This document shows positions 1 through 14,832 of a stretch of 64,000 bases of DNA, piece by piece (the first letter of the stretch is position 1; each line of letters begins with the position of its first letter). The DNA comes from Procambarus clarkii. Taxonomy: Eukaryota; Arthropoda; Malacostraca; Decapoda; Cambaridae. Made by a program: the position numbers and the translations under genes. Under the pieces are notes generated by a model. It worked only from the letters and a program-made list of their open reading frames with translations, searched no databases and was not told the origin of the DNA. The stretch is taken from NCBI RefSeq assembly GCF_040958095.1, contig NC_091188.1, positions 5,651,056 to 5,715,055 of the forward strand. Direction: 5' to 3'.

Positions 1-97
1 AAATGTTCTTCCCTCCTGCAGTAGAGGACAGCAAAATGAAACATAATATTATATTTTACTGAAAAATATATTATGTTTAGAATAATAGCAACAGAAG

Positions 98-170
<73 letters not shown>
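98..170. repeat. (TAA)n microsatellite
   Basis: About 24 uninterrupted TAA/AAT triplets. Simple repeat with no coding signal. Confidence 0.95.
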
Positions 171-171
<1 letters not shown>

Positions 172-204
172 GGACTACTAATGACTGTTAATGGAAACAT
201 GTAA

Positions 205-345
205 TCGGAAGGGGCCATTGAGGAGGATTCGAACCTGCACACTGAGTACTCCTAAGCACACTGGGTATTCCCTGCAGGCACACAGTTGTTTAAGGCGTGT
301 GCTTGGGAGTGTCCAGGTTCGAATCCTCTTCATGATTCCTACTGA
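205..345. repeat. Head-to-head tRNA-like SINE relic
   Basis: Two opposed B-box-like motifs, GATTCGAACCT near 226 and AGGTTCGAATCCT near 316, sit on arms that are imperfect inverted copies of each other (ACTCCTAAGCACAC against GTGTGCTTGGGAGT). This looks like two tRNA-derived SINE heads in opposite orientation, or a foldback derivative of one. The right-hand half has an A-box-like stretch (GTTTAAGGCG). It is unlikely to be a working tRNA gene because no complete cloverleaf is evident. Confidence 0.5.
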
Positions 346-744
346 TTTTCTTAATAATAATATCATCATGTTTCAATTTCGCGTGGTGTGAATTTATGTA
401 CTACATGTAATGATAAACATATTGATCATAATACAATTTATAATTTTAATGAGAGGGATAATATAAAGAAAATGTATATATACAGATCATCTTATCCCAT
501 AATAACCCTTAAGCAGTTGACAGCTCATTAGCCCAACACTAACCTGGTGGTGAGAAGATCTTAGATGTATTACTTCTTGAAAGACTAATAAAAATATATG
601 ATAATTAATACATTCATTAAAATATTTACCAACTAACAGGGTTTTTTTAGATAAAAAAAATAGCCCTGGCGGATAAAAATTAAATCGATCAATAGTCTTG
701 AATGTAGAGAGGACACAGGTGTCATTTTCTTGGACATAGTTCAA

Positions 745-1030
745 GCCTTTGTTAGGCTTTGACACAAAGGCTCGATTTATAGGTTTGTTAGGCTTTGGCA
801 CAAAGGCTCGATATATAGCTTTAACCGTGGACATTTTCAAGAGGAAACTAGATTTATTCCTCCAAGGAGTGCCGGACCAACCGGGCTGTGGTGGGTATGT
901 GGGCCTGCGGGCCGCTCCAAGCAACAGCCTGGTGGACCAAACTCTCACAAGTCAAGCCTGGCCTCGGGCCGGGCTTGGGGAGTAGAAGAACTCCCAGAAC
1001 CCCATCAAGCAGGTATCAACCAGGTAACTT
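745..1030 (+). mobile_element. 5'-truncated LINE 3' end
   Basis: A short plus-strand frame reads TVDIFKRKLDLFL, the motif that typically ends the reverse-transcriptase ORF of jockey/CR1-like non-LTR elements. It is followed by a conserved-looking 3' block containing GGCCTCGGGCCGGGCTTGG and ending near CAGGTATCAACCAGGTAA. No upstream RT domain is present, so it is a dead 5' truncation. A near-duplicate stretch (AGGCTTTG.CACAAAGGCTCGAT) at about 755-810 precedes it. Confidence 0.6.
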
Positions 1031-1416
1031 GCGGTGTTGCTGGAAATTTTTCTACGATTCCTTAAAAACTGTTTAAGAGAGCGAACTTTACATGTTTCCA
1101 TTCACAGTCATTAGTAGTCCTGAGAGCTCACCGTTGACACAACTGCCCACCGGGAGAGTGAGACCTGACCATTACTGTGCAACATTTACATTCCAAACAT
1201 TGCAGATAACTGCACATGTTTTTAGAGGCGCCAGTCAGAGGACGTAGATCTCGTTATTGAAATGAATGTGATTAACGTCCTCTGAATTATTTAGGTACTG
1301 GTACGTCCTATCAATAAATGAAAGCTTCCAGTTTATTTTATCTTGAGGATGGGATTATTAAATTTCTGATGTCTAAACAGTATCTCAGGAGAACATCCGC
1401 CAGTCAGTACACCACC

Positions 1417-1806
1417 CGTGAGTCCTAGCAGCGTCCGTGAGTCCTAGCAGCATCCATGAGTCCTAGCAGCATCCGTGAGTCCTAGCAACATCCGTGAGTC
1501 CTAGCAGCATCCGTGAGTCCTAGCTGCATCCGTGAGTCCTAGCAACATCCGTGAGTCCTAGCAGCTTCCGTGAGTCCTAGCAACATCCGTGAGTCCTAGC
1601 AGCATCCGTGAGTCCTAGCAGCGTCCGTGAGTCCTAGCAGCATCCGTGAGTCCTAGCAACATCCGTGAGTCCTAGCAGCATCCGTGAGTCCTAGCAGCGT
1701 CCGTGAGTCCTAGCAGCCTCCGTGAGTCCTAGCAGCATCCGTGAGTCCTAGCAACATCCGCGAGTCCTAGCAACATCCGTGAGTCCTAGCAGCCTCCGTG
1801 AGTCAT
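1417..1806. repeat. 19-bp minisatellite, about 20 copies
   Basis: Unit approximately GCATCCGTGAGTCCTAGCA, with variants GCGTCC, AACATCC, GCCTCC and GCTTCC. Each unit contains GTGAGT and CTAGCAG, which look like a splice donor and acceptor, but no exon is associated. Confidence 0.92.
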
Positions 1807-1894
1807 TCATGAACACAAAGATATTAAGCAAGATGAACAGTAAACTCATGTTCATCCTGTATTTTTATTACTACAGTGCTACAGTAGACTCCGC

Positions 1895-2100
1895 TGCACG
1901 TCTTATTAAAAGTCCGGTAGTACAATCGGGTACGTTTTCGACGCAAAATAGAGAATTCCGGGTTCGAATCCTGGACGGGAGAGAATAAATGAATGACCAC
2001 ATTTCCTTTCACCTAATGCCGCTGTTCACTCTGCAGTAAGTAGGTACCCGGGAGTTAGTCAGCTTGTTGCGGGGTTGTATCCTTCGCGGGGTCAGTAATT
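1895..2100 (+). mobile_element. tRNA-derived SINE, degraded
   Basis: B-box GGGTTCGAATCCTGG near 1959 is followed by the body seen in several other copies in the window: TTTCCTTTCACCTAATGCC, then AAGTAGGTACCCGGGAGTTA, then GTCAGCTTGTTGCGGGGTTG. A poly-G tract (2103-2127) lies just downstream. Confidence 0.65.
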
Positions 2101-2127
2101 CGATCTTGGGGGTTGGGGGGGGGGGGG

Positions 2128-3650
2128 ATCTTGATAGAAACCAAAGGTGTATGAATACTCTCTGGCTTCCTGTCCCCCGACACAAGTGAATTATAAAATC
2201 TCTACAACGGTGCTCACATCAGCTTAGGTCCTACAGCAGTGCCTTCGTCGGTCCAAGTCCTCCAACAGTGCTTTCTTCAGATCAGGGCCTTCAGATGTGC
2301 TTTCCATAGCATCATTTTTATTTTAATACTATTCAATGTAGGCCCTTAATTTAGGGCCTAGAGCCGCTGGATCTACAGTGTAGATTCTGAAACAGATTAT
2401 GACAATACTTACCTAAGTTTACAGCCAACGGCAGAGTGTACCTCACTTATGAAGTACCACAGTGTTATCTTCAGTTTAAGCGGAGCCGCAGAGATCTTGC
2501 TGGGATCTTGAGAGAGACTGAGCAAGAATGGTGACGGAGGCGTATTTAGGCAGCCTCAATGAGACGTCTAATTCCTGGAACTGGAGTCGCTGTCTGCAGG
2601 CGGCGCTGGATGACGTCTGGAAAAATACCCCTGCTGGTTTCCCTGTCGATGTACGATGCTCCGCGAAAATAATGTTGACAAACATTGACACGTCTTTGTT
2701 GCCAAGCATCGAGTTTCGCCACCTGGGTTATAAACAACGTAGTCCCTGCTCGCAACGTAACTGGCCCTGTTTAAATGGCTAACTACACCATAAAAGACTT
2801 ATTCTGGCCGGGAAAACAAACACAACACAAGCTGTCAAAACAGCATATCATGTTATCTCATAATAACCTCGGAGTGAACGTTTGGGGGTCACACCCTTTA
2901 TTGGATATAAAAACTTGACTGGCGAGAGATAAAGAGAGAGTTCGCGTGTTGCTTAGGAATGCAAAGTGATTAAAACTCTTTTTGATAGGTTAACTGTACT
3001 TGAAGATACACTTGAGAACGCGAACGATGCCAAACCGATTGATATTGAAGTCCTAATGAAAAATGAAATCGAGTGTTAGGGAATAAAAAACTAGACCTGA
3101 AATTTTGATAATTCCCCGCCCCCCCTTCCAAAAAAAAGATATCAAGGTAGGGATATAAGGTTTATTAATATAATTTAATAGAAACGCACGAGAAAAAATT
3201 ATATCGTTAATGAACAGATCGATGAAGTGATGAACGGAAACTGTGATACAATTAACGGGAGTGGAGAAGATGGATATAGGCTTATGCAAAATAGTGGAGG
3301 ACGTTTATATAGGTCTGTGCAAAGGCTTCATGGAACTTCCTCAGAACTGTATACAGGATTGGAAGAGCTTTATACAGGACTGTACAAAAATAGTCGAAGA
3401 ACATCATGCAGGACTGTTGAAAAAACGTTTATATGTTTTATAGGCTTTTATAACAGTATAAGAACTTTACATAGGCTTTTATAAGAATATAAGAACTTTC
3501 GATTCACCAATCAGAAGCGGGCTGGCTGGAAGTGGTGGTTTGGTGATCGAAGAAGGGGGGAGGTGGAGAGCGAGTGTCGGATACGTATGCGCCTGGCAAA
3601 ACGTATTTTACTCAACATGATGATAGGAAAGAGCAGGCCAAGAGATTATC
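2128..3650. other. Intergenic DNA, no supported gene
   Basis: Contains a short plus-strand open frame at 2528-2782 that starts with MVTEAYLGSLNETSNSWNWS and has two N-glycosylation sequons, but no splice pairing, homology or upstream promoter I can identify. At 3227-3480 there is a repetitive stretch with degenerate copies of TATACAGGA and TATAGGC. Nothing else recognisable. Confidence 0.5.
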
Positions 3651-3652
3651 GT

Positions 3653-3654
<2 letters not shown>

Positions 3655-3732
<78 letters not shown>
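3655..3732. repeat. (TA)n microsatellite, left flank of element A
   Basis: About 39 TA units ending exactly where the inverted-repeat element A begins. Confidence 0.95.
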
Positions 3733-3735
<3 letters not shown>

Positions 3736-4119
3736 GTACCTAGTAGCCAGAACTCACTTCTCAGCCTACTATTCAAGGCCCGATTTGCCTAATAAGCCAA
3801 GTTTTCCTGAATTAATATATTTACTATAATTTTTTTCTTATGAAATGATAAAGCAACCCTTTTCTCTATGTATGAGGTCAATTTTTTTTTATTGGAGTTA
3901 AAATTAACGTAGATATATGACCGAACCTAACCAACCCTACCTAACCTAACCTAACCTATATTTATAGGTAAGGTTAGGTTAGGTAGCCAAAAAAAGCTAG
4001 GTTAGGTTAGGTTAGGTAGGTTAGGTAGACGAAAAAACATTAATTCATGAAAACTTGGCTTATTAGGCAAATCGGGCCTTGAATAGTAGGCTGAGAAGTG
4101 CGTTCTGGCTATTAGGTAC

Positions 4120-4122
<3 letters not shown>
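3733..4122 (+). mobile_element. TA-nested inverted-repeat element, copy A (390 bp)
   Basis: Starts GTCGTACCTAGTAGCCAGAA and ends with the inverse TTCTGGCTATTAGGTACGAC; the terminal inverted repeats run about 85 bp (through GATTTGCCTAATAAGCCAAG). The interior has opposed blocks of TAACC/GGTTA repeats resembling the arthropod telomere repeat TTAGG. Flanked on both sides by (TA)n. Length, TIRs and the TA target suggest a MITE of a TA-targeting DNA transposon (Tc1/mariner-like or related); no transposase is present. Four further copies lie in this window. Confidence 0.8.

Positions 4123-4123
<1 letters not shown>

Positions 4124-4213
<90 letters not shown>
4124..4213. repeat. (TA)n microsatellite, right flank of element A
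   Basis: About 45 TA units beginning immediately after the terminal repeat of copy A. Confidence 0.95.
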
Positions 4214-4218
<5 letters not shown>

Positions 4219-5313
4219 TGGTAGCAGTCTTTCTTGTACACATGTTGTTGAAGCTTAATAATTCTAACACGAATTTTCTCAATATTTCTTATGTTTTTCT
4301 TCACTATCGGTGGTAATGGAAATATCAATTCTCCAAAATTCCTTTTTATTAATGGTCTGACGCCTAGAAGCGATTTGTAAGGGGTTCTTACATTCTCAAA
4401 GACTTCTTTACACTTAACATTATACGTATGATACACTTGATACACTGTGTATGAAACATTTGACTTAACTCTTGTTTTTCATTGGTTTTTGGTGAGGTGG
4501 GTACATGAGAATGGAAGTAACTGCAGAGGGCCTATTGGCCAATACGGTGCCTCGAAGTGGGTAGAATATAGTTGTGCATTAATGCATGTGTGCATGTGCA
4601 TCAACAGCCAATAGAGGCAGCCAGTAGAGCCTATATCACAGGCATAATGGGGACTATAGCGGGCTCCTTTGGGTATTACAGGTTCCAAGCCACTCCTCTC
4701 TCAGCCTTACATCAACGGTTCGTCCGGGCTTTGGGGGTTTTCCTTTCGTTGCGTCAGCTTTATCTTTCAGAAGAGTCGTCTTCCCTCATCCCACATAAGA
4801 TTGTTAGTCAATGAGAAAATTCAATTGGAGCAATGCGGGGGATCCACAGGATTCACTGGAATCCTATGTTGTGTACCTGATAGCCTCTCGTGGTGCAGAG
4901 GTAAAGCGGGCTGCTGGGAAGTTCCCAGGTCGAGGGTTCGAAACTCCAGCATTGCTCAATTTGATTTTTTTTTTCTCATTGATGAATCATGTTAGTGTGA
5001 TTTCGTGGTGTAATTGTTTGTCAAGTTAAGCAACTGAGACCATCGATTGCTCAGGCAATCAATGCAAGACAAGCGCTTCTTGGTGAAGCAGAGACGCACT
5101 TCCTCTAGTGCGTCTCTGCTGATGATGTTCATCACCAATGCAGCAGACAAGAAGCAACAAGCAGGTGATGTGCAGCAGGCTGAGGCGGGAGACCGGCTAC
5201 GGTTGATTTCAGGCCGAAGCATTACGATATCTATCTCATGTGTGACCGTTGTAGGCAAGGATGTGTCAATCAGAGGCAGGCCGGGTGTAGTCTGCACTCT
5301 CGTGGTGGTAGTG
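4214..5313. other. Intergenic, with an interspersed repeat and a tRNA-like segment
   Basis: 4215-4340 on the minus strand resembles a sequence also found inside the second intron of genes 4 and 4' (AAGAACATTAAAAGCATAG type), so it is an interspersed repeat. 4878-4955 is tRNA-like: an A-box-like CTCGTGGTGCAGAGGTAAAG and a B-box-like GAGGGTTCGAAACTCC, probably a SINE head. 5047-5310 has open frames on both strands but no recognisable product. Confidence 0.45.
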
Positions 5314-5470
5314 CAATCCCGTTCTCGCACTTGCTTATAATCAATATCTTGCTTATGAATAAGTGCATTTGTGACATATTAATTTATTGTGAATATCTGA
5401 GTTTACCTTGAAAAGCTGAATAGAAAACCACAACCTAACCAAACCTTCTTAGTATGTTAATATATTCATT
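5314..5470 (+). mobile_element. Single arm of the foldback element
   Basis: Begins CAATCCCGTTCTCGCACTTG and proceeds through TTTACCTTGAAAAGC and CTTCTTAGTATGTTAA, matching one arm of the 391-bp palindromic element at 47005-47395. The second arm is missing, so this is a half element or a precursor form. Confidence 0.65.
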
Positions 5471-6165
5471 TAGTACTGAACCTATAATTGGACCACTGCA
5501 GGCTCGGATCTCAAGGTCACGTCTAACTGTCTGTCTGTTGAAGGTGCTGTCAGTGTAAATAGCAGGTGTTTCGTACGGGCCAATTGGACTCCTTCTCAGC
5601 TGGTGTGAGGCGCCTGCAGGTGTATGTGTGTGTGTGTGACGTAGGGAGATTAATGGTCTTGCTCCGCCAGTGTTCATACGAACAAAGCCGCACAGTTAAT
5701 GAAATCCGGGAAAATTTAGGGGACAGTCAAATATACATTTGTTCAATGTGCAGGGCTACATAGTCGCAATGGATGGCGTTTTTACTTGATACTTCCCTTC
5801 CCCTTCAATGCAGTTGTTGGTATCACCAAGATTGTAACCTTTTGTTGGATGTCTATTTGTGTGAAATATCTATTTGAAGCCTCTTTATTGCTACTTTTGG
5901 CTATGTACTTAGTCATAGGAGTATTTGTGTCCACGTCCGGTAAGACACTGCAGGGGTACAGGAAGGACTCCCCATGTTTATCAACCCGAGTGGTCGGTGA
6001 CGTGTTGATTGATTGTGATGTGTGATTGTGATTGACACAAAAACCACCCTGGAACAGATCAGTCAAACCCCCCATGTATTGGCAGAGTGAACATGACGAT
6101 ATTATATTCCATCCAAGTTCAGGGTTTGTCATAGTCCAGGACGGACTAAAATGCCGTCACCCGCA
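5471..6165. other. Intergenic, no supported gene
   Basis: Short open frames on both strands only. A short degenerate copy of the AGTCCAGGACGGAC motif (see 16040-16194) sits at about 6133-6150. Confidence 0.4.
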
Positions 6166-6180
6166 CACACGGGTGTGAAT

Positions 6181-7320
<1,140 letters not shown>

Positions 7321-7735
7321 AACTTGTGGAAGGTGAGAGACATGAATATTAAACATGAGTGTTGTCGCTACCCAGTACCGGTCACACGGGAGTACGCAGT
7401 CATTAGCACTAAGTGTTGACGTCGCTCAACATTTCATATATCCCTTATAAGCTTGGAGTGTAAAGTATACTTGTGGTATACATATGCATATCCTTTCCAG
7501 CTGAGGGTGGAAATACTTATATAATATACCTGTATCTGTTCTTCAGTACACGGCACATTTTACGCTTAAGCTTATGATGTTTTAAACATCAACATTACGT
7601 GTTCGAAGCTGGAGGTGAGCGACCTTCACACACCGTATGCGAGACGCATGTCGGTGCCCTGAGTCAACAGGGAACTCTGGGCGTTCCTACTTGCTAACTA
7701 ACTCTCATCTTCCCAACTTCTGCGTTAAGCGCCCT
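7321..7735. other. Intergenic, nothing recognised
   Basis: No open frame, tRNA-like motif or repeat homology evident to me. Confidence 0.4.
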
Positions 7736-7747
7736 TATATATGTATA

Positions 7748-7831
<84 letters not shown>
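7736..7831. repeat. (TA)n microsatellite, left flank of element B
   Basis: TA array ending at the TIR of copy B. Confidence 0.9.
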
Positions 7832-10080
<2,249 letters not shown>

Positions 10081-10084
10081 AAGC

Positions 10085-10200
10085 TGCAATGGTTCAAGTT
10101 CAAGTTCAAGTATGTTTATTGAGATAAGCAAGAAATACATCTCAAAGGGATAGAGTAGCTTAGGCTAAGCTGCAATGGTACATGATGCCAAGGATAAGCT
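10085..10200. repeat. Short interspersed repeat
   Basis: Contains TTCAAGTTCAAGTTCAAGTA followed by TGTTTATTGAGATAAGCAAG and AATACATCTCAAAGGGATAG, bounded by two copies of TAAGCTGCAATGGT (10079, 10168). Resembles the 3' end of a retroposon inserted with a target duplication; family not identified. Confidence 0.4.
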
Positions 10201-11140
10201 TCGGGTCGCAGCTGTAACGTGACTCGATGAATGGATGGATGAGAGAGAAACGCCATCAAACAGCTTAGACTACAGCATCTATTCTTACTGTTTTCAAAGC
10301 GTTTTTAAAATCAATTGTAATCAGAAGGTTCCAACGTTTTCAACATAAGCTCGTACTGCAGGCTTGTGGGGCGACGAACTCTGGAATATTTCGAATCACT
10401 TATAGTTACTTCCCACCTCGCTATACATATATGCATAGCGAGGTGGAAATATATTTACCTATACATACATATGCATATCTAGTGCGTCGAGTCACCAACA
10501 CCATAAGTCTGTATATTTGCAAAATCCCGCTAACATTATCTTACGCCTATGTGTTTGGTCAATACAGTGACGTGATGTGGTGGATGGTGTTAATATCCAC
10601 ATAGTGGGAACACGAAATTGAAAGTCCACATTATTATTAGTCAGGGGTTCTCTTGAAAGTGTTAATTAAGAATTCATAAAACCTATACAATCGAATGGTT
10701 ATCAATTTAATAATCCGCTCACGTCGTGGTGACGTGGGTCAAGGTGCGGCCCGCGGCCTCGCGCCTCTGATGGTCACTATCATCCTAGCTTGCCAACTTA
10801 CTTCCCCACCTGTTAATTGTCATATATTTAATCTCCTTTGGGTTAGGATATTACACGTTTACGCGTCCATTGTAATAGTTACATCGTGTCGCGCGAAGGA
10901 GACCGCATGAGCATTGTGCACACAGTGGTGCCACAAAAACAAAGGTATCAAAATGTAGTGTGAGTACTACGGGAGAGGTCGACAGCGGCCTGCGGACCGC
11001 CCCTATACCAGCCTGCATTCAGAACTTCTTCAGCCTCCAGTTTAACGAGGCAGTGTGTGGTGTGCTTGGCTTGAGCTGTGATCTGTTTAACTCTTGTGTT
11101 TTAAGGTAGGTTACAAGGATTTCTAATTAGACTAACCATT
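10201..11140. other. Intergenic, nothing supported
   Basis: Only a short inverted repeat of GAGGTGGGAAGTA/ATAGCGAGGTGGAAATA around a TATACATATATGCATAG core (10405-10455) stands out. No gene model. Confidence 0.35.
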
Positions 11141-11830
11141 TCTTCCATTGACAATGTTAATTGTAAATTGGGCAAATTCTTGGCTAAAATTATGGCAACT
11201 GTTACTAAAAATAGTTCATTATACGATTGAGAATGTATTGCAATATGTTAAGGAAATTGGTGATCTGAAGTTTAATTGTTGTGTAGTTATGACCGCTCTG
11301 GGTGTTGAGTCATTGTTCACAAACGTCCCACTTAAAGAAACTTTACACTTGATATTGAACATTCTAACTCAAGAAGAATCTTGTAATTTTGATTTAAATA
11401 TTAAGCAGCTTGATAAACTGTTAAGAGATCCCAACTTCAGATTCAGTGTATTCTTTTAATGGTAAATTATACTTACAAATAGATGGGGTAACAATGGGTT
11501 CATCTCTTGACCAATCTTATGCTAATATTTCCCCCTGTAATTTATTAAAAAGAAAAATTTAGAGCTCTAATTGTTCTTCTGAATGTAATCCTATTTTCTA
11601 TGTCGATATGTGGACGAATCTTTTCTTATCTTTAATGATGGCTCGCGTGTGGATAAGTTTGTTTCGCATTTAAATTCTAAACATTTGCATTTGACTTTAT
11701 ACACATGAAATTAAAATAAATTTTAAAACAGTCTTTCTTGACTCATTAGTTACTAATATTTAGGGGTCAATTTTCTACTGCCATTTATCGTTAACTTTCT
11801 TTCACGGGATTTGATTTACATTAAATACCT
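11140..11830 (+). mobile_element. Penelope-like element RT relic
   Basis: The plus-strand frame at 11148-11459 contains ALGVESLFTNVPLKETLHLI, which matches the characteristic Penelope-type RT motif (FDVxSLFTNVP). Downstream pieces in other frames read similarly to the YVDD and HLNSKH regions (11600-11690). A decayed fragment without recognisable ends or GIY-YIG domain. Confidence 0.7.
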
Positions 11831-12524
11831 TAATTTACCTAAAGGTCAGTATAGCTTTAGGGGTCTCAACGAAGACAGGAAGCCTCCGGCTTGTCAAAGT
11901 TTTCTCCATTTGTCCTGATGGAGCTGGATTTTGAAAATTCAGCAGCGTTTTAGTATTTACGGCTTCGGCGGGTAGACAAGAGTACATATGTATATGTCAG
12001 AAATGCAAATGAATCGTATAAATGTACAGAAATACTAGGCAGTCAGCACGTGGAATGCAGTTAAACAAGTTGTGGAGGCCACCTGCGAGCACAACGTTCA
12101 GCCGAGGCTCGACAAAGGACTCGAACGTCATGAAAATAGTAAACGCATCCGGTTCAAGAAAGCTACCAGCAGGCACTCTTAGTTAAATGTTGTTAAGTAC
12201 CAACCATGTACTGTACTCACCACAAATATACTACCTCTACCACCCTTCATTTTACTGTACTACTAAGATTAGTATCATCACCACTAATGTCTTCTACCCA
12301 TCATTACATGTGACACTCATCACTCATGGCCTCTACCCATCATCACATGTGAATATTACTCAGAGTCACGATTCCTCTGTACTCACTAACATCTAAACTT
12401 TTCCTCATGTTGTTACTGCATTCGTACCCAAGACGGTTCAACACAAATCGTTATCAGATTGTCAAAACCGTATGTTTCGTTGGTTTAGTATGTATTAACT
12501 ATTTTAGGCTGTACTCAGCAAGTT
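11831..12524. other. Intergenic, nothing supported
   Basis: Includes a loose repetition of CATCATTACATGTGA/CATCATCACATGTGA near 12300-12350. No coding or RNA features recognised. Confidence 0.35.
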
Positions 12525-12880
12525 GTGCTTCCGGAGGTTGAGCTTCGGTTCTTTGGCCCCGCCTCTCAATTGTCAGTCAACTGGTGCACAGGTTCCTGAG
12601 CCTATTGGGCTCTATCACATCTACATTTGAAACTGTGTATGGTGCCAACTTCCACCATATCACTTGTTAATGCATTCCATATACTAGCCACCGGCTTCCT
12701 GTCCTCGTCGACTCCACTAGTGTTAGTGGCTCCTCAGGTAAATTTTTTAACTACTCTGACACTGAAAAAGACCTTCCTAACGTCCCTGTGGCTCATTTTG
12801 GTACTAAGTTTCCACCGTGTCCCCTTGTTCGCGTACCATTCGTGCTGAATAGCTTATCTTTATATATCCTGTCTGCGTTC
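12525..12880 (-). mobile_element. LINE 3' fragment
   Basis: On the minus strand this is the same 3' segment as at 40330-40600: it contains CCCGCCTCTCAATTGTCAGT and CCTGAGCCTATTGGGCTCTA on the plus strand, followed by the stretch encoding the end of the RT ORF. Truncated. Confidence 0.6.
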
Positions 12881-13611
12881 GGCTTGGCCTTGGTTGCCCT
12901 TGGCTACCCTTATCATTGTTAGGATAGGCTGGGTAAAGTTAGGTGGGTTCGGGTGAGATTAGGTAGGTCTTAAAATTCGTTATCAAACCTCCTTGTGTAC
13001 GATTTGAATTATAATCATGCAGCCCATTAGAGAAAACACATTGAAAGAGAATGAAATACCATATGAAGGGAGACTGCAGTAAAATATGAGCCACGTCTGT
13101 AGGTTCAGTTATACAAGTATCAAATCTGTGATACAAAGCTTGGACAAGTACTGAGAAAAAAAAAATTCGTATAGAGCTATCGCGGATGTTGATTGGGTGG
13201 GAAACGATAGCCGTTTTCCCCTATAGCTGCCATTAGTTTATACAATGTCCTAAATATTGCAGTGTGAATGCTGTTGTGAGGTTAGAAAGGTGATTAGATT
13301 GTAATTTTTAACTATATTTATATTTTTAAATATTGTACATGTATCATACATGATCATATATTTATTACATATTGTATAAAATAATGTTAATATTAAATGT
13401 GATATTTTCTTGAACAAAAACGCACTGTGCATTCAAAATTCAACAAAGAATAAATTGCCCGGAACGCTGTGAGAACTAATGTTTTTTTGGCAATGTAAGC
13501 CAATAGCATGAATGAAGTATACATGAACCGTGTCCGTCGCTCTACCGTCCAGCCCAAGTGGTTGGGCAAAGATAGATTAAATTAAAGCAGGCACAGTATT
13601 GAACAAACTAA
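12881..13611. other. Intergenic, nothing supported
   Basis: AT-rich; a short GTTAGGTGGGTTCGGGTGAG stretch near 12935. 13540-13570 resembles the SINE motif CCAAGTGGTTGGG seen at 41461. No gene model. Confidence 0.35.
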
Positions 13612-14213
13612 CCACACTAACACAGTGTGAACACTAACACAGTGTGAACACTAACACAATGTGAACACTAACACAGTGTGAACACTAACACAGTGTGAAC
13701 ACTAACACAGTGTGAACACTAACACAGTGTGAACACTAACACAGTGTGAACACTAACACAATGTGAACACTAACACAGTGTGAACACTAACACAGTGTGA
13801 ACACTAACACAGTGTGAACACTAACACAATGTGAACACTAACACAGTGTGAACACTAACACAATGTGAACACTAACACAGTGTGAACACTAACACAGTGT
13901 GAACACTAACACAGTGTGAACACTAACACAATGTGAACACTAACACAGTGTGAACACTAACACAATGTGAACACTAACACAGTGTGAACACTAACACAGT
14001 GTGAACACTAACACAGTGTGAACACTAACACAGTGTGAACACTAACACAGTGTGAACACTAACACAGTGTGAACACTAACACAGTGTGAACACTAACACA
14101 GTGTGAACACTAACACAGTGTGAACACTAACACAGTGTGAACACTAACACAGTGTGAACACTAACACAATGTGAACACTAACACAGTGTGAACACTAACA
14201 CAGTGTGAACACT
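13612..14213. repeat. 17-bp minisatellite, about 35 copies
   Basis: Unit GTGTGAACACTAACACA with regular A/G variants (CAGTGTG or CAATGTG). Each unit carries the near-palindrome CACAGTGTG, so single strands could fold repeatedly. Confidence 0.95.
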
Positions 14214-14516
14214 GACTCATTATAAACACAAGGAAGTTGAACATTCCGAAGCGTTTCACTGACATTATCTTCAACAAGTCAATATAAATAAAGATTATTA
14301 TTATTATTATTATTATAATAAAAACGAACACAAGGAAATTACTTGTAGGTCGCTTACCTCACAGTCTTTGTTACTCCTCAACTTCTTAGAAGTCCCTCGT
14401 GTGTAATGGCGTCATGTACCTCCCCCCCTCCCCCTTCATGTCCCCCCACCAGCCCGTCCTCCTGTCCACCACCAGCCCGTCCTCTCCAGCTGTCTGAAAA
14501 TCACAAATATGATGAA

Positions 14517-14832
14517 CTAAATTGCCCGAGTCTACCCTAGCCATAGACTCACTAATAGAAAACGGGACATCACGTCTATTTCTGCGAGCTGGTGTGATTT
14601 TGTAGAACATCATATTTTTGACGTCAAAATACGCTGTATTATTCCAGAGGACAGGTTGCTTTCTCCAACCCTGCCTCCCAAATAGTACATCGTATTTTGA
14701 CGTATTAACCCCCTCACCTTCCCCTAAGGCCAAAAACTGATGCACTACAAATCAAAGAGATGCGCAAAATTGACGGGATGTCCCGTTTTCTGTTTGTGAG
14801 GGTCCTCGGTTAGGGTAGCCTCGGGTAACTTA
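14517..14832. mobile_element. MITE-like element with about 58-bp inverted ends
   Basis: The left end (AAATTGCCCGAGTCTACCCT, then AGAAAACGGGACATCA) and the right end (GGGATGTCCCGTTTTCTG, then TAGGGTAGCCTCGGGTAACT) are inverted copies. About 316 bp overall, no coding capacity. Target duplication not clear to me. Confidence 0.55.

Noticed and set aside
3930-4020. TTAGG-like runs as interstitial telomere sequence (also near 7.9-8.0, 28.8-28.9, 29.9-30.0 and 30.3 kb)
   Set aside because: They are imperfect, short, in opposed blocks, and always inside the same 390-bp inverted-repeat element.
13612-14213. CRISPR-like array
   Set aside because: Pure 17-bp tandem repeat with no spacers, in eukaryotic DNA.
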